64,000 bases of DNA from Oscillatoria sp. FACHB-1406 (GTDB lineage Bacteria > Cyanobacteriota > Cyanobacteriia > Cyanobacteriales > Spirulinaceae): contig NZ_JACJSM010000018.1 of assembly GCF_014698145.1 (NCBI RefSeq), forward strand, positions 1-64,000, written 5' to 3'. Positions 36,022-44,977 of this stretch are shown here, one piece after another. Each line of letters begins with the position of its first letter. Positions within the stretch are counted from its first letter, which is position 1. A model generated the notes under the pieces. It made no database searches. It saw only the letters and a list, made by a program, of their open reading frames with translations, and was not told the origin of the DNA. The position numbers and the translations under genes are program-made.

Positions 36022-36031
36022 CGATTAATCG
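36022..36031. promoter_or_regulatory. Palindrome in the NmrA/HxlR divergent promoter region
   Basis: CGATTAATCG is a perfect 10-bp palindrome lying about midway between the two divergent starts, so it is a candidate HxlR operator by position only. Confidence 0.3.
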
Positions 36032-36066
36032 TTACCAAACGGAAACTCACTGAAAATTGAGAAAAG

Positions 36067-36402
36067 ATGCCAGAGAAGAAGTATCATTGCCCCGTAGAAG
36101 TCACCCTCGACGCGATCGGTGGGAAGTGGAAGTGCGTCATTTTGTGGTGGTTATCGCAAGGAACGTACCGCTTCAGCGACTTGCAGCGATCGATACCCGG
36201 AATTACCCAAAAAGTGTTAACCGAACGCTTACGGGAATTAGAAGCAGACGGTTTAATTTACCGTCATGTTTACCCAGAAAAACCGCCTCGCGTTGAATAT
36301 TCGCTTACGCCAGACGGCGAATCTATTAAACCGATTACCGACTTGATGTGTGCTTGGGGAAAAGCACGACAACCTGAATATCCTTTTGCTTATCGGTCTT
36401 AA
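36067..36402 (+). CDS. HxlR family transcriptional regulator
   Basis: The 111-residue winged-helix protein has the HxlR hallmark CPVEVTLDAIGGKWKCVILW with Cys near the N-terminus, then FSDLQRSIPGITQKVLTERL (recognition helix) and VEYSLTPDG. The N-terminal Cys is the redox- or electrophile-sensing residue in several family members. It probably controls the divergent NmrA-like gene. Confidence 0.94.
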   Translation: MPEKKYHCPVEVTLDAIGGKWKCVILWWLSQGTYRFSDLQRSIPGITQKVLTERLRELEADGLIYRHVYPEKPPRVEYSLTPDGESIKPITDLMCAWGKARQPEYPFAYRS

Positions 36403-36412
36403 TTTTTAATAC

Positions 36413-37309
36413 TCACAACAAAAAGCTAACGATTCGCTGCCAGACTGTTTCTAACAAATCGGGACTATCCGCATTAAACCACTCGATTTCTGGGTAGGCA
36501 CGAAACCAAGTGCGTTGGCGTTTCGCAAATTGGCGCGTATGTAGAACCGTTAAATCTCGCGCTTCAGTTAAAGTAATTGCTCCTTTTAAATGCTGCCCGA
36601 TCTCCGCATAGCCTAATGTATCGAGTAAGGGTAAATCCCAACCGTATTTTATCCCTAACCTTTCCACTTCCTCAATAAAACCCATTGCTATCATTGTATC
36701 GGTGCGTTGTTTAATGCGAGCATCTAAGGCAGGAACATCGCAATCTAATCCGATTTGAAGGATAGGATAGTTAGGGGGCGATTCGCCTTGTTGTTCGGAA
36801 ATTGGCTTTCCGGTCGCGTAAAAAACTTCCAACGCTCTTAACGTTCGTACTGTATCGTTAGGGTGAATTTTTTTTGCAGAAAAAGGGTCGATTTGTTGTA
36901 AAAAAGCATAGCATTGCGGCTGCCCTAAAGTTTGCAGACTCAATCTTAATTCGGGTTGTGGGGAGACGCGGGGAATTTTTAAGCCTTTGACGATGGATTT
37001 GATATAAAGTCCCGTTCCGCCGACGAGGAGGGGATGGGGGGACGGGGAGAGGGGGAGAGAATTGTTAACCAGAGTTTGATATTCGGCGAGGGTTAAGGTT
37101 TCGGTGGGATCGCAAATATCGATAAGGTAGTGGGGAACGAGTTGTTGTTCTTCGAGGGTAGGTTTGGCAGTGCCGATGTCGAATTCCCGGTAGATTTGGC
37201 GAGAATCGGCACTGATAATTACCGCGTTTAAACGTTGCGCGATCGCGAGGGCTAAACCAGATTTTCCGGTTGCCGTCGCGCCGCAAATAACAATTAGGGG
37301 AGAATTCAT
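36413..37309 (-). CDS. miaA: tRNA dimethylallyltransferase MiaA
   Basis: The 298-residue protein has the P-loop GATATGKS at residues 10-17, then SADSRQIYREFDIGTAKP, VGGTGLYIKSIVKGL and TRQFAKRQRTWFR. MiaA puts a dimethylallyl group on A37 of tRNAs reading UNN codons. Its start overlaps the stop of the upstream secreted-protein gene by four bases (37306-37309). Confidence 0.96.
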   Translation of the reverse strand: MNSPLIVICGATATGKSGLALAIAQRLNAVIISADSRQIYREFDIGTAKPTLEEQQLVPHYLIDICDPTETLTLAEYQTLVNNSLPLSPSPHPLLVGGTGLYIKSIVKGLKIPRVSPQPELRLSLQTLGQPQCYAFLQQIDPFSAKKIHPNDTVRTLRALEVFYATGKPISEQQGESPPNYPILQIGLDCDVPALDARIKQRTDTMIAMGFIEEVERLGIKYGWDLPLLDTLGYAEIGQHLKGAITLTEARDLTVLHTRQFAKRQRTWFRAYPEIEWFNADSPDLLETVWQRIVSFLL

Positions 37310-37803
37310 GGCCCGCCTAGAACTCGCTCTGAGATGCGAGTTAGCAATTGATTGTCGAGAGGATGATTTTTATAGAAAGTTTCTAAGCGGATGGTATTCG
37401 CATCTGAGTAGCGGAAGGAGACGATAAAAGTGCCGTGACTATCCTCATCCTCGAATCGATATTGAGGTCGATTTGTCGTACCGCCTACATTGAAACCCGC
37501 AAGGTTTAATGTTCTACCACTACTCTTATTTTTTAAATGGAGAACATAGTAACCGGGCTCCCACTGACTGAATGAAGCTTGCCAACTTTCACTCGCAAAA
37601 GTGCCGATGATGGAAAAGTTTTTTGTATACAGCGGGCAGTTATTGGTTTCTTCGTCAACCTGTCCGCTCGCATCTAAAGAAGCGCGGCAAGGTTGAGTCA
37701 GTTCGTCGGCTTTTGCGGTCGAGGCAAGCGTGAAAGAAAGCGATAAGGTTAAGAAAGTGGCAGACGCGATCGCGGTGAGTTTCATAGCGAACTCAATCTT
37801 CAT
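37306..37803 (-). CDS. Secreted protein of unknown function
   Basis: The 165-residue protein has a signal peptide (MKLTAIASATFLTLSLSF, cleavage after STAKA at about residue 32). A second ATG at codon 7 is an equally good start. The mature part has two Cys likely to pair (TQPCRAS, NNCPLY) and aromatic beta-strand-like segments (WQASFSQWEPGYYVLHL). No family is recognised. Coupling to miaA by a 4-base overlap suggests a shared transcript. Confidence 0.72.
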   Translation of the reverse strand: MKIEFAMKLTAIASATFLTLSLSFTLASTAKADELTQPCRASLDASGQVDEETNNCPLYTKNFSIIGTFASESWQASFSQWEPGYYVLHLKNKSSGRTLNLAGFNVGGTTNRPQYRFEDEDSHGTFIVSFRYSDANTIRLETFYKNHPLDNQLLTRISERVLGGP

Positions 37804-37874
37804 TCAATGGGTCGAAAGTTAAGATGTTGTCTCGAGATTAAAGTTCCGGAATCTCGGAATATTTTTAGCAAGAA

Positions 37875-37893
37875 GGGCGAATGCCATTCGCCC
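37875..37893. repeat. Dispersed palindrome GGGCGAAT-GCC-ATTCGCCC
   Basis: Same type as 5350-5368, followed in both cases by CCTAC. It lies in the 193-base gap between the secreted-protein and M15 genes. Confidence 0.65.
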
Positions 37894-37920
37894 CTACACC
37901 CATTAAAAAGGGCTAAATTA

Positions 37921-37996
37921 ATCATTCATAATTCCCCCATTCATCACTCATAATTCATAATTCATAATTCCCCCATTCATTATTCATTATTCATTA
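37921..37996. repeat. STRR-like heptamers (ATTCATA/ATTCATT units)
   Basis: Imperfect runs of CATAATT and CATTATT heptamers are interrupted twice by CCCCC. They resemble the runs at 10019-10050 and 33398-33441. Confidence 0.75.
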
Positions 37997-39076
37997 TTAA
38001 TTCCCATCGCTCGACCAATGGGGGGGATCGTAACTTAGTTTAACGACTCCGTAGGATGCACCAACCGTCCACAAAGTCCGATTTTCGCCGCCCGATCGCG
38101 GTTCGCCGATGGTGACGAGAGTACCGCTAGCATTTTTCACTTTAATCGTTCCCGTCCAACTAATCACCCAATCGATCGCGAGTCCTTGGGTATGGCGCGA
38201 TCGCAAGGCCGCCGGATTATCGCCGATATCGAAGGCATTGACCATATCTCGCGCCGCTTGCAGGGATATAGCATTGGTATAATGAACCCAGGAAATATCA
38301 ATCCCAGGCATTCCCGGAACGTCGGTAGGGGAGATGTCGCCGTTTTTAAGCTTGACGCTATAGTGCATCATGTAGGCCCGTTCCGGCGGCCGATAGGTAT
38401 TGTTGACTTGGATAGTTGCGCCTGCTTCGCGCAGGGCGCGTTCAAAAGCTTGCACCTTTTGGCGGAAGGGGGAAACAAGGGTATCGATGGAGTTGCTGGC
38501 GGGGAAATAGTTCACCCAATGAGGACCACTCAATCGCTGTCGCTGTCGCCGCGCGTATTCGCAGAAAATATCGAGGGCGGGGTTTAAGTCTGCGCCAAGC
38601 TTTTGTTTGGTGGCGGCGGAGAGGCGTTGAGCGAGGAGCGATCGCAAGTTAGTAGACTGGAGGCGGTAGGCTTCGGCTAAACCGCGCGTACTCATCGAAC
38701 CGAAGTCGCCATCGACGGTTAAGGCGGGTTTGAGGGATGCGATCGCGTTTAAGCTTTGCTGGAGATCTTTAACCTGTGCTTCCCCAAAGTTAATATAACT
38801 CAGCAGCATTTTCGCTGTAATGTTAGCAACATAAAACACAAAACCTTGCGTTAGCGCTTTAGTGTAAGTCGGAATATCAACGACACCCGTAGCAAAGATG
38901 CCATTTTTTTCCTGATAGTTGCGCGTTGCTAGCGTACTAACGTTACCATAGCCGCCATCAACCGCACCGACAGGATACTTATTATCGAGTAAAAATCGCT
39001 GCCAAGCCTCGACTGCATCGCCCCTCGACCCTTTTTGAAGAGTATATAACTTCAAGGCAACTGGATTAAAAACCAT
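37997..39076 (-). CDS. Peptidoglycan-binding, peptidase M15-like protein
   Basis: The 359-residue protein begins with a PG_binding_1 repeat (LQKGSRGDAVEAWQRFLLD ... VDGGYGNVSTLATRNYQ, residues ~12-75) and a second weaker one (VKDLQQSLNAI ... VDGDFGSMSTRGLAEAY, ~100-140). The C-terminal part has NNTYRPPERAYM, SRHTQGLAIDW (His and Asp metal ligands) and DPPHWS (third ligand), the pattern of M15/VanY-like L,D- or D,D-peptidases. No signal peptide is visible, which is odd for a cell-wall enzyme and recalls phage or contractile-system endolysins. Confidence 0.82.
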   Translation of the reverse strand: MVFNPVALKLYTLQKGSRGDAVEAWQRFLLDNKYPVGAVDGGYGNVSTLATRNYQEKNGIFATGVVDIPTYTKALTQGFVFYVANITAKMLLSYINFGEAQVKDLQQSLNAIASLKPALTVDGDFGSMSTRGLAEAYRLQSTNLRSLLAQRLSAATKQKLGADLNPALDIFCEYARRQRQRLSGPHWVNYFPASNSIDTLVSPFRQKVQAFERALREAGATIQVNNTYRPPERAYMMHYSVKLKNGDISPTDVPGMPGIDISWVHYTNAISLQAARDMVNAFDIGDNPAALRSRHTQGLAIDWVISWTGTIKVKNASGTLVTIGEPRSGGENRTLWTVGASYGVVKLSYDPPHWSSDGN

Positions 39077-39210
39077 AACTCCTGCCCTTTTGATTTCGAT
39101 CGCTCCATGTTTTCCTCACTATCTTCCTCCGCCGCTCCCTCAACGTCAATTCCATAGAATCCGGTCAAGCTTGATTTTTTCTTTAAATCTGCGCTTTTCA
39201 GGCAGCGAAG

Positions 39211-39240
39211 CCTTTTGTGTTAGAATTCTTAGGTAATTTT
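39211..39240 (+). promoter_or_regulatory. Promoter-like repeat 1 upstream of gyrB
   Basis: CCTTTTGTGTTAGAATTCTT contains an extended -10 (TGTGNTAGAAT, hexamer at 39221-39226) without a good -35. It is nearly repeated at 39411-39440. Confidence 0.5.
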
Positions 39241-39410
39241 GACTTTTAGTGCAGCGATCCCGCTTCTAAACGCTGCAATCGCCAACCATCAACGGCAAAC
39301 CCGACTCATTCCTCGCCCCTCAATACCCTCACCCCTTCAATCTCGGCAAAATAGGGAGGGTGCATCCCCCCAAGAAAGTTGCGCTGAAACGCCTCTAATG
39401 CAGGCAGTAA

Positions 39411-39440
39411 CCCTTTTGTGCTAGAATTTTTAAAGATTTT
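39411..39440 (+). promoter_or_regulatory. Promoter-like repeat 2 upstream of gyrB
   Basis: CCCTTTTGTGCTAGAATTTT contains TAGAAT at 39422-39427 with the same upstream TTTTGTG. Transcription would start near 39434, giving a leader of about 55 bases. The GGAG site before the ATG at 39490 is well placed. Confidence 0.55.
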
Positions 39441-39489
39441 GTCATAAAGGAGTCCCGACTCGGCTCCTCACGATTGTTGGAGAAATTTC

Positions 39490-41985
39490 ATGACAAGCAC
39501 TTACAGCGCCGAGCAAATTCAAGTTCTAGAAGGTCTTGAAGCCGTTCGCAAGCGACCCGGAATGTACATCGGTTCCACCGGACCGAGGGGACTCCACCAT
39601 TTAGTCTACGAGGTTGTGGACAACGCGATCGATGAAGCCTTAGCGGGGTATTGTACCCATGTCGAGGTCGATATTCAGCCCGACGGTTCGGTCAGCGTTG
39701 CTGACGACGGACGGGGGATTCCTACCGACAAACACCCCAAAACCGGTAAATCCGCCCTCGAAACCGTAATGACCATCTTACACGCGGGCGGAAAGTTCGG
39801 CGGCGGCGGCTATAAAGTTTCCGGCGGACTTCACGGTGTCGGCGTTTCTGTCGTTAACGCCCTCTCGGAATGGGTCGAAGTAACGGTCTTGCGAGATAAT
39901 AAAAGTCATCGCCAGCGCTACGAACGCGGCATTCCCGTCACGGACTTAGAAGTCACTCCCGATAAGCAGAAAAATCGCACTGGAACTGCCGTTGCGTTTC
40001 TCCCCGATACGCAAATATTCACCGATGGCATCGAGTTTGATTACAATACCCTCGCCGGACGCTTGCGGGAATTGGCTTATTTAAATGCAGGGGTTAAGAT
40101 TACCTTTAGCGATCGCCGCCTTGAAGAAGAGCGCGTTGAAACCTACTGCTACGAAGGCGGCATCAAAGAATATGTCACCTACATGACGCGGGAAAAAGAA
40201 GCCCTGCATCAAGATATTATTTATGTCGAAGGCGAACGGGATGGAGTCGCGATCGAAGTTGCCTTTCAATGGTGCATTGATGCCTACAGCGATAACATTT
40301 TAGGATTCGCCAATAACATTCGTACTATTGATGGGGGAACTCATTTAGAAGGGCTAAAAACCGTCATGACGCGGACGATGAATAACATCGCTCGCAAGCG
40401 AAATAAACTCAAAGATAACGAACCGAACTTAGGCGGAGAAAACGTTCGCGAAGGCTTAACAGCAGTTATATCTGTTAAAGTTCCCGACCCAGAATTTGAA
40501 GGGCAAACTAAAACCAAGTTAGGGAATACCGAAGTTCGAGGCATTGTCGATTCTTTAGTTGGGGAAGTTCTCAACGAATATTTTGAATTCAATCCGCAAG
40601 TTGCCGATGCGGTATTAGAGAAAGCGATTCAATCGTTCAAAGCAGCCGAAGCGGCGCGGCGGGCGCGAGATTTGGTACGGCGCAAATCGGTGTTGGAATC
40701 GTCGCCTTTACCGGGGAAATTAGCCGATTGCAGTTCGCGAGATCCGAGCGAATCGGAAATCTTTATCGTGGAGGGCGATTCGGCGGGCGGCTGTTTTGAT
40801 GGCGATACTTTGGTCGCATTAGCTGACGGGCGCAATCTCAGTTTTAAAGAATTGGTGGCAGAAGAAGCGAGCGGCAAGCAAAACTTCTGCTATACAATTC
40901 GTCACGATGGAAAAATCGGCATCGAGCGTATCGTTAACGCGCGGATGACGAAGGCTAGCGCAGAAGTTGTTCGGCTGCTTCTCGATAATGGAGAAGTGTT
41001 AGTTTGTACGCCGGATCATCGTTTCATGCTGCGGGATGGAAGTTATAAACCGGCAGCGGAGTTAACACCTGATGATTCTTTGATGCCGTTGTATCGTAAG
41101 GTATCGGACGAAGGAGAAAGGCTTTGGGATCCGCAGTTGGAAGTGTGGCTATCGACGCAGGAAATTGAAATGCGATCGGAAACTTCGGTAACGTGCGATC
41201 GCTATTTTAATGGCGAAACCGAGAAAGTGTTAGAAGCCGTCGCGAATTACAATCACCGTATTGTCTCTATCGAACATTTGACCGATCGCGTCGATGTTTA
41301 CGATATCGAAGTTCCGCATACCCATAACTTTGCGCTAGCGAGCGGTATTTTCGTTCACAATAGTGCAAAACAAGGTCGCGATCGCCGTTTCCAAGCTATC
41401 CTCCCCTTACGCGGTAAAATTTTGAACATCGAGAAAACCGACGATGCCAAAATTTACAAAAATAACGAAATTCAAGCCTTAATTGCTGCCTTGGGTTTGG
41501 GGATTAAAGGCGAAGAATTCGATCCGGCGCAACTGCGCTATCACCGCATCTTAATCATGACCGACGCGGACGTTGATGGGGCGCACATTCGCACGCTGTT
41601 GCTGACGTTCTTCTATCGCTATCAGCGGGATTTGGTCGATCGCGGCTATATTTATATTGCCTGTCCGCCGCTTTATAAATTAGAACGCGGACGCAACCAT
41701 CAATATTGCTACACCGAACGCGAACTGCAACAAGCGATCGCGCAATTCCCCGCCAACGCCAACTACACCATCCAACGGTTTAAAGGTTTAGGGGAAATGA
41801 TGCCGCAGCAACTCTGGGATACAACCATGAATCCCGAAAGCCGGACGATTAAGCGGGTTGAAATTGAAGATGCAGCCGAAGCCGATCGCGTGTTTACTGT
41901 ATTAATGGGCGATCGCGTCGCACCCCGTCGCGAGTTCATTGAAACCTACGGACCCAAATTAAACCTCGCTGAGTTGGATATTTAA
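39490..41985 (+). CDS. gyrB: DNA gyrase subunit B containing a mini-intein
   Basis: The precursor has 831 residues. Removing the 190-residue intein leaves 641, the normal cyanobacterial GyrB size. The GHKL ATPase ([34 protein letters not shown]) lies in residues ~1-220, the transducer follows, and the TOPRIM domain starts at EGDSAGG (residues ~428-434) and continues after the intein with SAKQGRDRR and [14 protein letters not shown]. GyrB supplies ATP-driven negative supercoiling with GyrA. Splicing must occur for an active TOPRIM site, because the intein splits it. Confidence 0.97.
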   Translation: MTSTYSAEQIQVLEGLEAVRKRPGMYIGSTGPRGLHHLVYEVVDNAIDEALAGYCTHVEVDIQPDGSVSVADDGRGIPTDKHPKTGKSALETVMTILHAGGKFGGGGYKVSGGLHGVGVSVVNALSEWVEVTVLRDNKSHRQRYERGIPVTDLEVTPDKQKNRTGTAVAFLPDTQIFTDGIEFDYNTLAGRLRELAYLNAGVKITFSDRRLEEERVETYCYEGGIKEYVTYMTREKEALHQDIIYVEGERDGVAIEVAFQWCIDAYSDNILGFANNIRTIDGGTHLEGLKTVMTRTMNNIARKRNKLKDNEPNLGGENVREGLTAVISVKVPDPEFEGQTKTKLGNTEVRGIVDSLVGEVLNEYFEFNPQVADAVLEKAIQSFKAAEAARRARDLVRRKSVLESSPLPGKLADCSSRDPSESEIFIVEGDSAGGCFDGDTLVALADGRNLSFKELVAEEASGKQNFCYTIRHDGKIGIERIVNARMTKASAEVVRLLLDNGEVLVCTPDHRFMLRDGSYKPAAELTPDDSLMPLYRKVSDEGERLWDPQLEVWLSTQEIEMRSETSVTCDRYFNGETEKVLEAVANYNHRIVSIEHLTDRVDVYDIEVPHTHNFALASGIFVHNSAKQGRDRRFQAILPLRGKILNIEKTDDAKIYKNNEIQALIAALGLGIKGEEFDPAQLRYHRILIMTDADVDGAHIRTLLLTFFYRYQRDLVDRGYIYIACPPLYKLERGRNHQYCYTERELQQAIAQFPANANYTIQRFKGLGEMMPQQLWDTTMNPESRTIKRVEIEDAAEADRVFTVLMGDRVAPRREFIETYGPKLNLAELDI
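40792..41361 (+). other. GyrB mini-intein (190 residues)
   Basis: The intein starts with Cys1 ([13 protein letters not shown], block A) directly after GDSAGG. Block B is [15 protein letters not shown] with the TxxH histidine, block F is [18 protein letters not shown], and it ends FVHN with Ser+1 of the C-extein. These are all residues needed for class 1 splicing. No LAGLIDADG endonuclease motifs are found; only a ~65-residue linker ([17 protein letters not shown]...) remains where an endonuclease would sit. The insertion site is the one known for the larger Synechocystis GyrB intein. Confidence 0.95.
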
Positions 41986-41996
41986 CACTCACCATC

Positions 41997-42025
41997 GGGG
42001 AGCTTTAATCGTCTTGAAGCTCTCC
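41997..42025 (+). terminator. Hairpin after gyrB
   Basis: GAGCTT (42000-42005) and AAGCTC (42017-42022), extended by flanking G/C pairs, lie 12 bases after the gyrB stop. A T8 run appears about 20 bases later at 42045-42052. It is a probable weak terminator between gyrB and the defence locus. Confidence 0.5.
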
Positions 42026-42067
42026 AATCTCTCGATTTACTCCTTTTTTTTGGAGCCAGATAGTCAG

Positions 42068-43177
42068 ATGCAGAAATCTTCCAAACTTTCACAGGAAGTT
42101 GAGATTACAACAGAGCAGAAAGAGGCAGCCGAAGCTGAAATTCGGGAAAAGAAAAAAGTTGTCGATTATGAGACAAAAGAATACCCAGTGGAAGTGCTGG
42201 TTCAAAAATATAGAGAAGGAGAAGAGGAAGATACTAACGAATTATATGTGCCAGATTATCAACGAGAGATGATTTGGGAGGAATCTCGACAATCAAAGTT
42301 TATTGAATCCCTTTTATTAGGGCTTCCTATTCCCTACATCTTTGTGGCAGATCTACGCCCGAAACAAGAAGATGAGGAGACAGAAGATTTAGCGCGTTTA
42401 GAAATTGTCGATGGAACGCAGCGTATCCGCACGTTAGATAGATTTTTGAGTAATGAACTCCAACTCCGCGAACTCAAAAAGTTAGAGAAGCTGAATGGAT
42501 TTAAGTTTAGAGATCTGCCTTTGGCAAGACAAAGACGTTTTAATCGAGCTACAATTCGCATGATTGTCTTGACAGAAAAAGCGGATGAAGAGACTAGAAG
42601 AGATATGTTTGAACGTATTAATAGCGGCAGTGTTGAGCTCAATGATATGGAAAAACGTAGAGGTATATCTCCCGGTCCGTTTGTCGATCTCCTTGAAGAA
42701 TTAGCAAAAGAGCCTAAATTCCGCAAATTATGCCCGTTTTCTAAAGCCCTGATCGATAAACGCGAGCCTGAAGAATTTGTACTCCGCTTTTTTGCTTACT
42801 TAGATAACTATAAAAACTTTGAGAGAAAGGTTAATGAATTTCTGAATCAATATTTAGAGAAGCACAACAACTCGGAGCTAAATATAGCAGAGAAGCGCTC
42901 TGAGTTCCAGCAGATGCTAGAGTTTGTGGAAAAATACTTTCCCAATGGCTTTAGTAAATCAAAAGGTCATGTAAAAACACCTAGAATCCGTTTTGAGGCA
43001 ATCTCTGTAGGTGTCGCACTAGCATTAAGAAAGCAGCCAGACCTTCACATAAACTCAATAGATTGGTTAGAGTCCCCAAAATTTAAAGACTATACAACTT
43101 CAGATGCTAGTAACTCTAGACCTAAAGTGATAAAGCGCATTGAATACGTTCGAGACCAACTGCTCGCTAAATCATGA
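42068..43177 (+). CDS. DUF262 (ParB/GmrSD-like) protein of a defence locus
   Basis: The start at the ATG at 42068 is chosen; the frame opens at a TTG at 42014 that lies inside the gyrB terminator hairpin. The 369-residue protein has the DUF262 core YVPDYQREMIWEESRQSKFIESLLLGLPIPYIF and the nucleotidase-like DGTQRIRTL motif (about residue 115), then FERINSGSVELNDMEKRRG. GmrSD-type DUF262 domains use DGxQR for NTP-dependent activity. The ATGA overlap joins it to the HEPN gene, and the locus includes a convergent cytosine methylase, so a restriction-like role is likely. Confidence 0.9.
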   Translation: MQKSSKLSQEVEITTEQKEAAEAEIREKKKVVDYETKEYPVEVLVQKYREGEEEDTNELYVPDYQREMIWEESRQSKFIESLLLGLPIPYIFVADLRPKQEDEETEDLARLEIVDGTQRIRTLDRFLSNELQLRELKKLEKLNGFKFRDLPLARQRRFNRATIRMIVLTEKADEETRRDMFERINSGSVELNDMEKRRGISPGPFVDLLEELAKEPKFRKLCPFSKALIDKREPEEFVLRFFAYLDNYKNFERKVNEFLNQYLEKHNNSELNIAEKRSEFQQMLEFVEKYFPNGFSKSKGHVKTPRIRFEAISVGVALALRKQPDLHINSIDWLESPKFKDYTTSDASNSRPKVIKRIEYVRDQLLAKS

Positions 43178-43872
43178 CTAGCACCTTATTTGAAGACTTT
43201 CAAAAGCGCTCCAAGGAAGTAAGTAGATATTTTGTATTCTTGAAAAATTTGGAGCAGGGAACGATTAAGTTAAGTATGGGTGGAAGAAGTCAGACCCTCA
43301 GAACGCGACAAATTGACTCAGAATTGATTAAGACTTTGAAAGCGAGTGGCTTTTTACTGCTATATAACTTAGTCGAAGCCACAATGAGAAATGCAATTGA
43401 GGCAATATTTGACGAGCTACAATCCCAAGGAATTTCTTACGATAGTATTAGACCCGAACTCAAAAAAGTGGTGCTTAAAAATTTGAAGAAGCGGAATCCT
43501 GACAGGATATTTTCAAGCATAACTTCCATTTCAGTAGATATTATCGCTGCAAGCTTTGATAAGCAAGAACTGTTTTCTGGTAATCTTGACAGCAAGCAGA
43601 TCAGAAAAACTGCAACCGAGTATGGATTTACTGACTTGACTGACCATGCAAAAACAGGTCGCGGTAGCGACCTGTTAACTGTTAAGACTAACAGAAATGA
43701 TTTAGCACACGGATTTAAGACATTTGAAGAAGTTGGGAAAGATAAAACTGCTGATGAATTATTAGATATAAAAAATAAAACTGTGCGATATTTAAGACAA
43801 ATATTGAATAATATTGAACAGTATTTAGACAATAAAGATTATTTAGATTCAACCGCTAAGGTAAGTCCTTAA
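43174..43872 (+). CDS. HEPN nuclease of the MAE_28990/MAE_18760 type
   Basis: This 232-residue, mostly helical protein has the HEPN catalytic Rx4H motif: RNDLAH with R174 and H179, within LTVKTNRNDLAHGFKTFEE. The N-terminal helix bundle includes FLLLYNLVEATMRNAIEAIFD. I recognise the family named from Microcystis genes, predicted to be RNases or nucleases in restriction-like loci. It starts within the DUF262 stop (ATGA) and ends overlapping the convergent methylase stop by four bases (43869-43872). Confidence 0.88.
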   Translation: MTSTLFEDFQKRSKEVSRYFVFLKNLEQGTIKLSMGGRSQTLRTRQIDSELIKTLKASGFLLLYNLVEATMRNAIEAIFDELQSQGISYDSIRPELKKVVLKNLKKRNPDRIFSSITSISVDIIAASFDKQELFSGNLDSKQIRKTATEYGFTDLTDHAKTGRGSDLLTVKTNRNDLAHGFKTFEEVGKDKTADELLDIKNKTVRYLRQILNNIEQYLDNKDYLDSTAKVSP

Positions 43873-44909
43873 TTAAACTCTTCGAGATGAATTAAAATGC
43901 TTTTTGCAATAACTTGACCTAGCTTAACAGGAACAGCATTACCAATTAATCTACCTACTAAATCAATAGCTACTGGTCTATCTGGAGATACAAATTGATA
44001 GGTTGGTGGGAATGTTTGTAATAAAGCTGCTTCTCTAAGAGAGAGCGCCCTATCTTGTTCGGGATGACCAAACCTCCCATTCCCAAAACCAAAACATTGA
44101 GTTGTAATTGTTGGGCTTGGTTTTTCCCATTCCATTCTACCGTATACGGCTGGATAAGTTTTTCCACTTTCTTTAATATGACATTTAGCTAGTAAGTATT
44201 CAGGCCAATCTCGCCAAGTCCCCCCTGGTTTAGAGGCACGAATACGTCGTAAATTCAGTTCGGAAAGCTTGCTACTTCTATGCAATCTATCCCTGGCAGA
44301 AACTTGCCCAGCATAAAGCGGTTCTAAATCCTCAATTGTTTCTCTGACTGTAACGTAATTATTCAAGTTATGGGTGGGTGAAATTAATCTTATTTCTCCC
44401 CGATTTGATGCCAGTAAAACTAGCCGCTTTCTAGATTGAGGAATCCCATAATCCATACAATTCACTTGTTTGAATTCAAAATAATAGTAATTCTTCTTGA
44501 GAAACTGAAGAAATTCATCGAACACGGAATGAGCCTGCAACTGGATGACATTCTCTATTGAAATAATATCCGGCTTACTTTCTTCCGCAAGACGACGGAA
44601 ATCCTGCAATAGCTTCCACTTAGAACTTCTATCTTTATAGCGTCTCGAATAGGTTGAAAATGGTTGACAAGGAGCGCATCCTGTTAGAACCTTAATTTTG
44701 CTTCCCTGAAAATGTTGGACAAGCTCTCCGCTACTGACATCTTCCACATTTTTCAGTATAAATTGTGCTTTGTTGTTGTATTCATAGGGAAATTGACAGG
44801 CTGGATCTATATCATATCCAGCTTTGACTGGAAGCCCCGCTTGCTCAAATCCATGTGTTAATCCTCCAGCACCACAAAACAAATCTACTGTTGAAATGTT
44901 TACTGTCAT
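43869..44909 (-). CDS. DNA cytosine-5 methyltransferase
   Basis: The 346-residue m5C methylase has motif I DLFCGAGGLTHGFEQAG, the catalytic GCAPCQPFS (motif IV), IENV (VI), SRKRLVLLAS (VIII) and LIGNAVPVKLG (X). The stretch between VIII and IX is short, so the target-recognition domain is minimal; specificity cannot be read. It is tail-to-tail with the HEPN gene and likely protects host DNA from that locus. Confidence 0.95.
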   Translation of the reverse strand: MTVNISTVDLFCGAGGLTHGFEQAGLPVKAGYDIDPACQFPYEYNNKAQFILKNVEDVSSGELVQHFQGSKIKVLTGCAPCQPFSTYSRRYKDRSSKWKLLQDFRRLAEESKPDIISIENVIQLQAHSVFDEFLQFLKKNYYYFEFKQVNCMDYGIPQSRKRLVLLASNRGEIRLISPTHNLNNYVTVRETIEDLEPLYAGQVSARDRLHRSSKLSELNLRRIRASKPGGTWRDWPEYLLAKCHIKESGKTYPAVYGRMEWEKPSPTITTQCFGFGNGRFGHPEQDRALSLREAALLQTFPPTYQFVSPDRPVAIDLVGRLIGNAVPVKLGQVIAKSILIHLEEFN

Positions 44910-44977
44910 TCAGATTCTCTCACTCGGATATCGACCTCTTAAATACTCTACATTACTCTTGCTCTTAAGAAGCAGCG

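Larger units (their letters stand above)
39077..39489. other. Divergent intergenic region upstream of gyrB
   Basis: It holds two promoter-like direct repeats 201 bases apart (next two entries) and a small hairpin AGGAG-TCCCGACTCGG-CTCCT in the leader (39448-39469). A plus-strand frame at 39239-39424 overlaps the promoters and is not gene-like. Confidence 0.6.

Noticed and set aside
39239..39424. Small plus-strand frame before gyrB
   Set aside because: Overlaps both promoter-like repeats and has no protein-like features.
42014..42067. Upstream start of the DUF262 protein
   Set aside because: The initiating codon would be TTG inside the gyrB terminator hairpin; the ATG at 42068 has GGAG upstream.
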